Below are positions 1 to 9,247 of a stretch of 64,000 bases of DNA, in pieces; position 1 is the first letter of the stretch, and every line of letters begins with the position of its first letter. The translations under genes and the position numbers were made by a program. Where the stretch lies: contig CM026426.1 of the NCBI GenBank assembly GCA_014871385.1, positions 87,914,886 through 87,978,885 of the forward strand, written 5' to 3'. This stretch comes from Ceratodon purpureus (taxonomy: Eukaryota > Streptophyta > Bryopsida > Pseudoditrichales > Ditrichaceae). Below the pieces are notes generated by a model. The model did no database searches and had not been told where the DNA came from. It saw only the letters and a program-made list of their open reading frames with translations.

Positions 1-368
1 AGGTATGGTAGTATGGTAGAGGAGGTTAGGAGGTAGGAGAGAGGATGTTACTACTGTGGAGCAGGATCTAGGGGCAGATCTGATTGTACATGAAGAGAGT
101 AATGATGAGAAAGCAGCCTTGGATCATTGGAATTTGTATACATTGAATGCTAGGGCTCAAGGTAGAATTGCATTGTGGGTTCTTGCATTGTGGGCTCTAG
201 AATTGATGGAGTAGTAGGTCAGGGCAGTATGGTTAGAATCAGGTGCTGTTCAGGGGCAGAATGGTGTTGAGCAGAATTAGTTAGGTGGGTACTAAAATGT
301 CGAGGGTTTCTCCTTAGATCTGGACAGTACATTAGCTTTCAAAGGGTGAGCTAAATCACCCTTTAACA
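1..368 (+). repeat. 5' LTR, 3' part only
   Basis: This segment repeats 12778-13145 with one substitution and ends in the same CCCTTTAACA terminus. By comparison with the complete 3' copy, the first 256 bp of this LTR lie left of the window. Confidence 0.96.
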
Positions 369-385
369 TTGGCGACCATGCATTA
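369..385 (+). other. Probable primer-binding site
   Basis: One base after the LTR end comes TGGCGACCATGC. A TGG here is what pairs with the CCA end of a tRNA primer. I cannot name the tRNA with confidence. Confidence 0.55.
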
Positions 386-1543
386 AGAACGGATCAGGTG
401 GCTCTTGTTGCGAATCTATACAGTCCAGGACAATTCTGGAACATGTAGACAGGCACAGTGGCCAAGGCAGAGAGTTACAGTCAACGGATTACGGTCACAG
501 ATTCGCACTTACAGGATTACAGTCCCAAATTTACTGTCACAGGATTACAGTGCCAGGATTACAGCAGCAGAAGTACCACAGATGCTGCAGAAGGAGGATA
601 GTTCGAGGCTGAGGGGATCAGGTTCCAGAATCCAGTGAGGAGGAGCCAATGTCCAAGCAGTCAACGTTACAAAAGGACCACATATCCTGCAGTTGGAGCG
701 CATTTTGAAACTGAAGGTGCCAAGTTCCAGAATCTCGTGGGAGAGGAGCCAATGCAAATCAGTCAACGGCACAGGAGCTGAGGACAGCTCCAGAGCAGAG
801 GGAGGATAGTCACAGGTATCAGGTATGTTCCAAACCACTGTTGAATTCAGACAGTCAGGAAAGGAACAGTAGGTTGCGTGAATAACGAGCAGTAAAAAGT
901 AGCAGTAAAAATCAAAAAGTTACTAAGCAGTAAAAAAAAACAATTCGAGCACTAAAAAGTAACAATAAAAAGTTAAAAAGTTACTAGCCACTAAAAAGTA
1001 ATGGTAAAAAGTTAAAAATTTACCAGTCAGTAAAAAAACAGTGGAGCAGTAAAAGGTAACAGTGGAAACTAAGGGTTAAAATGCGAACAATAAAGATGAC
1101 ATAAGAAAACAGTAAGTGGCTCAAGCAGAAAATTGAGAAATGGAAAAATTGAAAAGTTAAAAACAAAAATGAATGGACAGTAAAGAACCAGGAGACAACC
1201 TGTGGGTAGAAGCTTGCAAAACTGTAATGTATGGAAGCTTGAAAAACTGAGACTATGCTCGAACTTGCGAAACTAGGGGCAGAAAAACTATCTACAATAG
1301 GACAGTACAGACTGACAGGTCCCAAAGGAACCAAAGTGGAAGGGTGGCAAAGGGATGGACTGAACAGGAACCAGGAAACAGGAGGACTAGCATCCAACGG
1401 ACCAGAGGAGGGCTGAGGACAAGGAACCGACAGCACCTACCCAGGAGTTTTGAAGGAGCAGACTCAATTACTGGAAGTACCAGCCAAACCAGAAGAGCAC
1501 CTGACCAGAGAGTACCAAGGGAAGAGCAGCAAACTGTACTGCA
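386..1543 (+). other. Retrotransposon 5' leader with two degenerate repeat arrays
   Basis: There is no convincing coding region. Around 470-565 the phrase GGATTACAGT recurs in degenerate form. Around 885-1080 a GTAAAAAGT(TA) phrase recurs many times. The same AGTAAA/GTTACT vocabulary reappears in the 3' LTR near 12570-12630. The ORF at 1344-1583 overlaps the gag start out of frame and looks accidental. Confidence 0.7.
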
Positions 1544-4279
1544 ATGGATAGAGAATACCCAGGGTGGGACGAGGAGGAGATAGCCAGGAGACAAGCAGCA
1601 GAACGGTTGGCAAGGTACGAACTCAGGGAGCAAAGAGCAGCAGCAGAAGTAGGAAAACCAATGGGAGGACAATTGAGTTTAGAAGAAAGCATAGCTAAAG
1701 GGAGAACCAGGGACCTGATTGACATGGACCTGGTAGGAGAAAATTCGAGCCAGGAGACAATACTTGGAGTAAGCAGGAGGACAGGGTCAGCAAGAGGAGA
1801 ACCTGGCCCAAGCTTCAAGAATTGGCAGGAGGATGAGGAAGAAATTTGGAAGTATGAGGGACATCCACTATCACCCAGGACCAGCAGGAGAGAATTCCCA
1901 AGGCCAGGTGAAGGAGACATACAGCATTGCTGGAACCCCCAGACCAGAATGGCATCAGCATATGACCATTACCAGGAGGAGGAGAAGAAAGGAGGCAGCA
2001 GACCAGACACACCAAAACCAGGGGAGAAGACACCAGGTGATTTGGTGGAGACATTGGAGACGCTGAAGAAAAAGTTGGAAGAAGTTAACCTTGGGGACAG
2101 AGTCCAGACAGGAACAGCAGTACTGTCAGAGATGTACAAAACGGGTAAACAGGTGAATCCTAGGAGACCAGTGGTACATTTTGCACAAGAGCAGTTCCAA
2201 GGAATGGAGCTGGAGGAAGATGAGGAGGACAGAATACAGCTGGAGGAGTTAAAGGCTCGACAGCAGGCTAGAAGACAAGCAGAGAGAGAACGAAGAACTC
2301 AGCAGGCAACAGAGGACTTGTACAGGAGGCAGATGGAGGAGCTAGGCCAGGCAGCCAGGTTCAGAGAAACCATGGAGGCTTGGGAAGAGAAGAATCGGGA
2401 GGAGATCAAACTGAAGGAAGCCATGAAGCTATGGCAGGAAACAAAGAGACTGGAAGAGCAGGACCAGGAGAAGCAGAGACAGGAGGCTCTTCGAACCTGG
2501 CAGGAGACTCAAAGAAGGGAGGAAATGAAGCAGGCAGCTGAGAGAAAAGAAGCAATGCAGCAGGACCTGCTAAGACAGGAGGCTTTGCGGTTATTACAAG
2601 AAGCACAGAGATTGGAGGACCAGAAGAAGAAGGAGGAAGAGATGAAAGAAGCTACCCGGCAGGCGATCCTTTACAAATGGCAAGAGATACTGCGGGAAGA
2701 GAGCCAGAAACTCCAGGCCAAACCAAGGGCGGATCCGTGGGCAGCATATGAACAGTCAGTGGTCCAGGGGGACAGACCAGGTCAGCTGAGGGAAGCAGAA
2801 TTGATGGGAGCACCTTACAATACATCTGCTATACCAGGCAGGCAAGGGACAGACCATTTCCCAACTTCGAGGACTCGGGTGAGCCCAACAGGAGGAGGCG
2901 GGGTACAGTCTACCTATGTGGATCACCTTACAGGTGATGAGTACAGACCAGAAGTCAACAGAACTGCATACTGGCGAAGCGGAGGAGCAGAAGCCGGAGC
3001 AGGAGTTCCTGACGCAGGAACACGATACAGAAGACCAGCAGAGATAATGAGAGGGATGCCGTATGATACTAGGCAACTTGCAGGAATAGGAGTACCAGGG
3101 GATACATCGGACAGCAGTTATCTGGTGAGGCATGGTCCACCAGCCTACCCACCAGCTGCTAGACCTAGAGTACCACCAGTGACAGGACTAGTCCTATTGG
3201 CACAGAGGAAGCCGCGGACATACTCCAAGTACAAGGAGGGGACAAATCCAGATAATCACATACGGCAGTTTGAGAGGACCCTATGGCACAACGGAGAAAC
3301 CGATGAGCAGGTGATAATCAACCTGATGGGTACCACTTTGCTGGACAAGGTTGGTGCATGGTATGAGAATTTCCTGGAGAACCATGTCTACTGCTCATGG
3401 GAGGATGTTAAAGCTGCTTTCAGGAGGAGGTACAGAGACCAGACTATTGATGAGGCAGTATACAGGGAATTGAAGTCCTTCAAACAGGGGGACAGAGAGA
3501 AGGTACAGGACTACTATGATCGGTTTATGACATTAATTAAATGTCTACAATCTGATCCAGGAGAAGGGTTCAGAATCACTAATTTTCGAGCAGGAGTGCT
3601 AGAGTATATCAAGATTACTACCAGTGTGGCACCAGTTAGGAGTTTGACAGAACTGGTGGATGCAGCCTTGAGATGTGAGGAGAACTGCACTGACTCTAGT
3701 GGTAAACCCACTAAGATTGAAGTGAAGAAAGTGGAGACCAGCAGTAAGGCAGCCACAGCGACCAGGAAGGAACCGGACCAGGAGGCTCCAAGGAAAGCCT
3801 GTGGTATCTGTAAGAAGCTGGGCCATGACGACAAAAACTGTTGGTACAACCCAGCCAACCAGAGGGGGTCAGGTGCGAAGAAGGAAGGGGAAGAACATGT
3901 TGGTGTTAATGAAGTTTCTGCTTCTAAACCTGCAGGAACTTACAGCTATAACCAAGGATATCAGAGACCACCAAACCCCAGGGCAGGCAGCAGTCAACAG
4001 AGGAGTTATGGTGATCAACCATCGTACTGTATCTTGTGTGGAGGAGCAGACCACAGAAGCTGGAACTGCCCCAAGAAGGCACAATGGGACCAGTTTTTGG
4101 CAGACCAGGAGAATACCAACAAGAAACAGGATGACCATGTAAGCAATGTGGAGAGTGACCTAAAAGAGGAACCTGAAGAGTCAGTGGGGGTAGCTACCAT
4201 GACCAAAGCCCAGAGGCTGAAGGCAGGACTGTTACCTATCCTGGATGAATCAAGGGAACCTGAACCAAGAAAGGCCTGA
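1544..4279 (+). CDS. gag: Gag polyprotein of the Ty3/gypsy element
   Basis: This is a 911-residue ORF encoding the structural protein that packages the element RNA. Residues about 230-390 are a very charged Glu/Arg/Gln-rich stretch with strong coiled-coil character. Residues about 560-715 carry the retrotransposon gag (capsid-like) region, recognisable by the spacing of W and F residues in a helical segment. Two CCHC zinc knuckles follow, CGICKKLGHDDKNC at residues 753-766 and CILCGGADHRSWNC at 829-842, both with the C-x2-C-x4-H-x4-C spacing. The ORF ends in TGA at 4277. The same frame continues through TGA and a TAG at 4295 straight into the protease region, so gag and protease are in one frame. 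The start is the first ATG after the leader. The N-terminal 500 residues are unusually long for gag. Confidence 0.9.
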   Translation: MDREYPGWDEEEIARRQAAERLARYELREQRAAAEVGKPMGGQLSLEESIAKGRTRDLIDMDLVGENSSQETILGVSRRTGSARGEPGPSFKNWQEDEEEIWKYEGHPLSPRTSRREFPRPGEGDIQHCWNPQTRMASAYDHYQEEEKKGGSRPDTPKPGEKTPGDLVETLETLKKKLEEVNLGDRVQTGTAVLSEMYKTGKQVNPRRPVVHFAQEQFQGMELEEDEEDRIQLEELKARQQARRQAERERRTQQATEDLYRRQMEELGQAARFRETMEAWEEKNREEIKLKEAMKLWQETKRLEEQDQEKQRQEALRTWQETQRREEMKQAAERKEAMQQDLLRQEALRLLQEAQRLEDQKKKEEEMKEATRQAILYKWQEILREESQKLQAKPRADPWAAYEQSVVQGDRPGQLREAELMGAPYNTSAIPGRQGTDHFPTSRTRVSPTGGGGVQSTYVDHLTGDEYRPEVNRTAYWRSGGAEAGAGVPDAGTRYRRPAEIMRGMPYDTRQLAGIGVPGDTSDSSYLVRHGPPAYPPAARPRVPPVTGLVLLAQRKPRTYSKYKEGTNPDNHIRQFERTLWHNGETDEQVIINLMGTTLLDKVGAWYENFLENHVYCSWEDVKAAFRRRYRDQTIDEAVYRELKSFKQGDREKVQDYYDRFMTLIKCLQSDPGEGFRITNFRAGVLEYIKITTSVAPVRSLTELVDAALRCEENCTDSSGKPTKIEVKKVETSSKAATATRKEPDQEAPRKACGICKKLGHDDKNCWYNPANQRGSGAKKEGEEHVGVNEVSASKPAGTYSYNQGYQRPPNPRAGSSQQRSYGDQPSYCILCGGADHRSWNCPKKAQWDQFLADQENTNKKQDDHVSNVESDLKEEPEESVGVATMTKAQRLKAGLLPILDESREPEPRKA

Positions 4280-5450
4280 ACGAAGGAGGACTCGTAGGAG
4301 GAAGAGAAAATCAGGAATTCGATGCTAAAAACCTTGAAGGAAATCCAGCTTCAAGAAGAGCAGGAGAAGGCAGAAGCAGAGAGACTCATGGCGACTTTAA
4401 AAACAGCAGAGAAGGAAGGAGATGGCGAAGTGCTGGATAATGAGTGGGTAGGATTCCCAGACTCGGATACACTAGCCTACAGCTCCAAGACCGTCGAGCA
4501 GGAATTGAGGGCAGAAGGGGAGACCAGTACAGAGAACAACCAGGAGCAGCATAATGCAATTGTGGTTGGAAGAAATATACTGGACAGTCCCATCACAGTC
4601 TCACTAGGACAGCTGCTGAAGATGGCCCCTAATTTGACAGAATTTGTGAAGGCCCACATATTCCCAGAAATGGCAGAGGACCAGTCCACTCAACCAGAGC
4701 CAGTACCAAGCAAAAAGCCCACAACCAGTCAACCAGGAAAGACTGATTTAATAGGCAGTCTGGCTATTGATGTTGACAGAGAACTGCCAGTGCTGACTGT
4801 GCAGATAGGCAATGGGATTTTGGAGAATGTTCTACTGGATGGAGTATCAGGTGTGAACCTGATCACTGAAACGAGCGAAAAAGACAGAGCCTCAAGGACC
4901 CACAGCCTGCTCCTTTAGACTAAGAATGGCGGATCAGACAGTCGTTGACCCGGTGGGGATGATTCGTAATGTGAAAATTCACATCCACGGTATTCCTTAC
5001 CTTATCACCTTGACTGTTTTTAAAAATAAAGAAGTTAATGAAGCCTATAGTATGTTGCTAGGCAGACCCTGGTTAATTGATGCTAAGGTAAACCATGACT
5101 GGGGTAATAACCTCGTCACTATCAGAGGTAATGGTACTATAAAAACGATCTCAGTCAGTCAGAGAAAGGGGCCCAGGCCTAAGTTACCTGAAGTCCTAGT
5201 CTGCTATAATTTTACTGAAGGCCTGACAGATGAGGAGGAAGCCTTGTGGTTAGCTAGTGAGCAGGACTTACTGGCTGTTGGAACAGTCACTCTGCCTCGA
5301 ATGGAGCAGAACATGGACCAGGACAAGAGCAAGGACCAGAACGACATCAAGAGCCCGGCATAGAACCAGGACTAGGACCAGGGACAAGAAGGGGGATCAC
5401 AGCGAGCCTACCTTGACCACTTCTACAACTTTGAGGAGGGCGACATTGAG
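4280..5450 (+). pseudogene. pro: Retropepsin (protease) region, disrupted
   Basis: Two open segments, 4322-4918 and 4926-5363, together span an aspartic protease. The active-site region reads LLDGVSGVN, with the Asp encoded at 4838-4840. Many plant Ty3 elements have D-G-G-S-G here, so the third residue is changed. The frame shifts by one between about 4865 and 4926. The downstream frame then carries the conserved flap-side sequence (LLGRPWLIDAKVNHDWG at about 5057-5107) that leads into RT in such elements. In-frame TAGs follow at 5361 and 5373, inside a repetitive Gln-Asp stretch where the neighbouring repeats have CAG. An active protease is unlikely from this copy without frameshifting and readthrough. 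Confidence 0.8.
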
Positions 5451-8381
5451 GTGGATGAGAAACCAGCCCGGCAGAAAGTGAAGAAATTGAAGATTGCATC
5501 CTGGACCTTACCAGAGTCGGAGCAGTTGAGAAAAATTAACCTTGGAACAGAGGAGGAGCCCCAGTATCTGAAGATTAATGCAGCCATTAGTCCAGAACAC
5601 GCCATTGAAGCAGAGGCTCTGTTCACGGAGTTCAAGGATGTATTTGCCTGGACCTATAAGGACCTGAAGGGTATCCCACCCTCAATTGCACAGCACAGGA
5701 TTGAGTTAAAGAAGGATATCCCACCATCCCATCAGGCCAGATATCGCATGAATCCAAATTATGCCAGTATTGTGAAGGAAGATTTCGATAAACTGCTTCA
5801 GGCTGGATTCATTACACCAGTAGAGGATGCTACCTGGTTATCCCCTATTGTCATTGTTCCCAACAAGAATGGGAAGTTGAGAATTTGTATTGATTTTCGT
5901 AAATTGAATGCTGCCACTAAAAAGGACCCGTATCCATTACCATTTATAGAGGAAGTGCTGGATTCTGTGGCAGGACATGAGATGTATTCGTTTCTGGATG
6001 GGTACTCCGGGTACCACCAGTTTCAGATAGCACTAGAGGACCGACACAAAACTGCGTTTGTAACGGACTGGGGAGCATTTGTGTGGATAGTCATGCCTTT
6101 TGGGCTGAAAAACGCACCTCCAACATACCAGAGGGCAGTAAGCAAAGCCTTTCGTGATTTCATTGGTGATTTTATGAAATTGTTTTTGGATGATTTAAGT
6201 GTGTACAGTGACATTATTAGTCATCTGGTCAAGCTAAGGAAGTGTTTTGAGAAATGCCGGGAGTATGGGATAAGTCTAAATCCTGAGAAATGTTTACTAC
6301 TAGTCTTCTCTGGTATTATACTGGGCCACATTGTGTCAAATGAAGGGAAATTTCGTGATCCTAAGAAAATTGAAGCAGTCGAGAACATGCCTAGACCAGA
6401 AAAACCAGTAGATGTACAGGTTTTTAACGGTTTTGCCCAGTTTAACAGGTGCTACATTAAGTCGTATGCACATACAATGGAGCCCATCACCAGGCTCATG
6501 AGGAAGACCGAGGAGTTCATCTGGTCGGACCAGTGTGAGCAATCATGGAAGAAAATCAAGGAGCAGTACCAGAATGCGCCAATTCTCATTGCACCAAGAT
6601 GGGACCTGGATTTCCATGTACATCCGGATGCTTCGAATATAGCATTAGGAGTGATGCTCGCCCAGAATCCAACAGGGAAGTGTGACCAGCCCATTTCTTA
6701 TGCTAGTAGACTACTGAATTCTGCTGAAAGAAACTACAGTACTACTGAAAGGAAAGCTTTGGCAATGGTTTATGCTCTGAACAAGTATAGGCATTATCTG
6801 CCGGGCAACAAGTTTGTTTTCTATGTTGACCACATGGCACTGGTGTATCTGGTCAATAAGCCGCAGGTGTCAGGAAGGATAGCAAGGTGGCTACTGCTGT
6901 TTCAAGAATACGATTTTACAATGGTGTATAAGCCAGGAAAAAATCATGGAGTGGCAGATGCGATGTCAAGACTGCCCAATGGAGAACCAGCAACTGGTGT
7001 TGAGGACCAGACCAAGGATGCAAGTTTGTTTTATGTTAAACCAGAATGGTTAGAGGATGTACGTTCTTACCTGAAATCTGGTGTTGTACGACAGGACTTG
7101 TCCAAGGAGGAGCAGCGAAAGCTGATTCTGAAGTCACTGCCCTATACACTGGTCCAGAGAATCCTGTACAAGCGAGGACATGATTTGGTGACCAGGAGGG
7201 TACTGGACCCAGTGCAGGCAGAGGTGGTGATGAAGGAGATGCACAATGGAGTAGCAGGTGGTCATTTTTTGCAAGATATCACCACCAGGAAGATATTGGA
7301 CGCCGGATACTGGTGGCCAGCGATACATCGGGATGTTTCAGAATACTGCAAGGAGTGTGACAGATGCCAGAGAGTGGGAGGCATGGCAAATACTAGTTTA
7401 GCTACCTTAGTGGCCAGTATGCCAGCAGGACCATTTATGAAATGGGGATTGGACTTTATCGGGCCCATTAAACCAACAGCATCCAGAAGAGGGAACACGT
7501 ACATTCTGGTGGCTACAGATTATGCTACCAAGTGGGTGGACGCAAGGGCGCTCAAAACCAATTCAGCAGCAGTTACTGCTAAGTTTTTGTATGAGCAGAT
7601 CCTTTCAAGATATGGGTGTTCATTGACACTTGTAAGTGACAAGGGTTCTCATTTTATTAATGAGGCTATAGAACACCTGGTGGAGCATTTTCTACTCCAG
7701 CATTGCACATCAACAACCTATTACCCTCAGGGTAATGGCCAGGCAGAATCAACAAATAAGGTGATTGGTCACCTACTGAGCAAACTGGTCAATGATAGGA
7801 GAACAGATTGGGATGAGCATCTTCATACTGTACTGCTCTCCTACAGGACTGCCTACAAGGTTACTACAGGTTACACACCATTTCAACTGGTCTATGGTTT
7901 GCATCCGTTAATGCCAACAGAGTATGTAGTACCGACCAGGAAGACCAATAGTGAGATAGATTATACACCAACCAGGGTGTTGGCAGCCAGGATTGCGGAT
8001 TTGGAGCAGATGGACACATCAAGATTGGAGACCCAGGAAGCAGTAGGAGCCAAGCAGTGGAACATGGCAGTTTGGAGCCAGCAACACTACAAGCAAAAGG
8101 ATTTTCAAGTGGGCGATTATGTGCTCTGGTATTCCAAGGGCCATAAGGAGCATGTAGGGAAATTCAAAAGTCGGTGGTTTGGACCTTATAGGGTCCAGTA
8201 CAGGCTTCCCAACAATACTGCTCTAATGGTCCAGGTAAAAAATTTCGAACCAGATCCAGTCTTGGTGAACAGTAGTAAGTTAAAACCGTATAGATTCTAT
8301 GAGAAGGGGGTAGTGGAAACCAAGACTCCAGGACATTTGACCAGAGGACTTGTCAACGAGCAAAAGGGGGATAGTGTCTAG
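5451..8381 (+). CDS. pol: Reverse transcriptase, RNase H and integrase
   Basis: This 976-residue open frame carries the polymerase and integration functions. The RT has a FLDDLSVYS catalytic box at residues about 245-253 (aspartates 247 and 248) and the upstream YSFLDGYSGYHQFQI block. RNase H starts near HPDASNIALG (Asp about 393). The integrase zinc domain has H598, H605, C636 and C639. The core has Asp690 (ATDYATKWV), Asp730 (VSDKGSHF) and Glu766 (GQAESTNK), with the standard 35-residue D-E spacing. WFGPYRV near 909 marks the GPY/F module. All catalytic residues I can check are present. The start given is only where the open segment begins; the frame continues upstream past TAG at 5373 and 5361, so pol is presumably expressed as part of a polyprotein. 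It ends in TAG at 8379, after which the same frame stays open to 9230. Confidence 0.93.
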   Translation: MDEKPARQKVKKLKIASWTLPESEQLRKINLGTEEEPQYLKINAAISPEHAIEAEALFTEFKDVFAWTYKDLKGIPPSIAQHRIELKKDIPPSHQARYRMNPNYASIVKEDFDKLLQAGFITPVEDATWLSPIVIVPNKNGKLRICIDFRKLNAATKKDPYPLPFIEEVLDSVAGHEMYSFLDGYSGYHQFQIALEDRHKTAFVTDWGAFVWIVMPFGLKNAPPTYQRAVSKAFRDFIGDFMKLFLDDLSVYSDIISHLVKLRKCFEKCREYGISLNPEKCLLLVFSGIILGHIVSNEGKFRDPKKIEAVENMPRPEKPVDVQVFNGFAQFNRCYIKSYAHTMEPITRLMRKTEEFIWSDQCEQSWKKIKEQYQNAPILIAPRWDLDFHVHPDASNIALGVMLAQNPTGKCDQPISYASRLLNSAERNYSTTERKALAMVYALNKYRHYLPGNKFVFYVDHMALVYLVNKPQVSGRIARWLLLFQEYDFTMVYKPGKNHGVADAMSRLPNGEPATGVEDQTKDASLFYVKPEWLEDVRSYLKSGVVRQDLSKEEQRKLILKSLPYTLVQRILYKRGHDLVTRRVLDPVQAEVVMKEMHNGVAGGHFLQDITTRKILDAGYWWPAIHRDVSEYCKECDRCQRVGGMANTSLATLVASMPAGPFMKWGLDFIGPIKPTASRRGNTYILVATDYATKWVDARALKTNSAAVTAKFLYEQILSRYGCSLTLVSDKGSHFINEAIEHLVEHFLLQHCTSTTYYPQGNGQAESTNKVIGHLLSKLVNDRRTDWDEHLHTVLLSYRTAYKVTTGYTPFQLVYGLHPLMPTEYVVPTRKTNSEIDYTPTRVLAARIADLEQMDTSRLETQEAVGAKQWNMAVWSQQHYKQKDFQVGDYVLWYSKGHKEHVGKFKSRWFGPYRVQYRLPNNTALMVQVKNFEPDPVLVNSSKLKPYRFYEKGVVETKTPGHLTRGLVNEQKGDSV

Positions 8382-9230
8382 TCAGGGTTAGAAAATACAG
8401 GGATAAAAGGTGAAAAAAGCTATGAAGAAGGAGGTAGTGAAGCAGTAAACCAGCAGAGGGGTAAAGAAAACAGTGAGAGAAAAATGAAAAATCAGAAGGA
8501 AAATGAGAATGAGCAAGAGAAAGGACAGCAGTTAGAAGGAGACATGGAGGAGGTGACTGAAAAAAATAAAGGAAATGAAAAAAATCAGAGAAAAGAAAAA
8601 AATAAAGAAAGAGAAGAATTAGTAGTGATTGGATGTGGTGTAGTAGAAACCGTAATGATGAAGGAGAAGAGGATGGGAGAGTTAAGTGGACGGCCCATTA
8701 AGAAGGAGGATGGATGTAATCCATCCGGGCAGGAGCGGTCATTCATCCAGAACGACTGGATGGAAAACAGCCGACGAAACTCATCCTATTCGGATGAAAC
8801 CCGAGAGCACATGGAGGAGTTGAGGAGAGAGGTCAACTCTTTTTGGAGTTGCGAAGTGAATCGCAAGAGCAGCGGGAACTGGAGAGTGGCGGGACGAAGG
8901 GCCGAGTATCCACAAGGCGGCGGCGCAGCAAGCATAAGGAGAGGGGAAACAGCACAAGACCTTGAGGAGGAGCGGCAACAGCTTGACAGAAGGTGGCAGC
9001 AGCAGCTCGAGGGGAGACAGCACCAGCAGTCCAAGAAGGAGCGGCAGCTGCTTGAAGAAGGGCGGCAACAGCAGCTCCAGGAGAGACGGCATCAGCAGCC
9101 CGAGAAGGAGAGGCAGCAGACTGAAGGAAGGCAGCAACAGCAGCTCGAAGGAAGGCGACTCCACCAAATCAGAGAGGAGGAGCATCAGCTTGAGGAGGCG
9201 CATCAATCGGGAGTTGAGGAAGGCCGCTGA
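8382..9230 (+). CDS. Accessory ORF after integrase, Glu/Gln/Arg-rich
   Basis: This is in the same frame as pol and separated from it only by the TAG at 8379-8381. From 8382 to the TGA at 9228 there are no further stops. The product is low in complexity: a Lys/Glu/Asn-rich start, then repeated Q-E-R-R-Q-L units (about 8970-9200) predicted to be helical or coiled coil. The repeats are visible in the DNA as GGCAGCAGCAGCTCGAGGAG-like units. No enzyme or envelope feature is seen, and there is no signal peptide or membrane segment. Function unknown. It could be a C-terminal extension of pol made by readthrough, or a separate protein starting at 8484. Confidence 0.55.
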   Translation, partial: SGLENTGIKGEKSYEEGGSEAVNQQRGKENSERKMKNQKENENEQEKGQQLEGDMEEVTEKNKGNEKNQRKEKNKEREELVVIGCGVVETVMMKEKRMGELSGRPIKKEDGCNPSGQERSFIQNDWMENSRRNSSYSDETREHMEELRREVNSFWSCEVNRKSSGNWRVAGRRAEYPQGGGAASIRRGETAQDLEEERQQLDRRWQQQLEGRQHQQSKKERQLLEEGRQQQLQERRHQQPEKERQQTEGRQQQQLEGRRLHQIREEEHQLEEAHQSGVEEGR

Positions 9231-9247
9231 CGACAAATAGAAGAACA

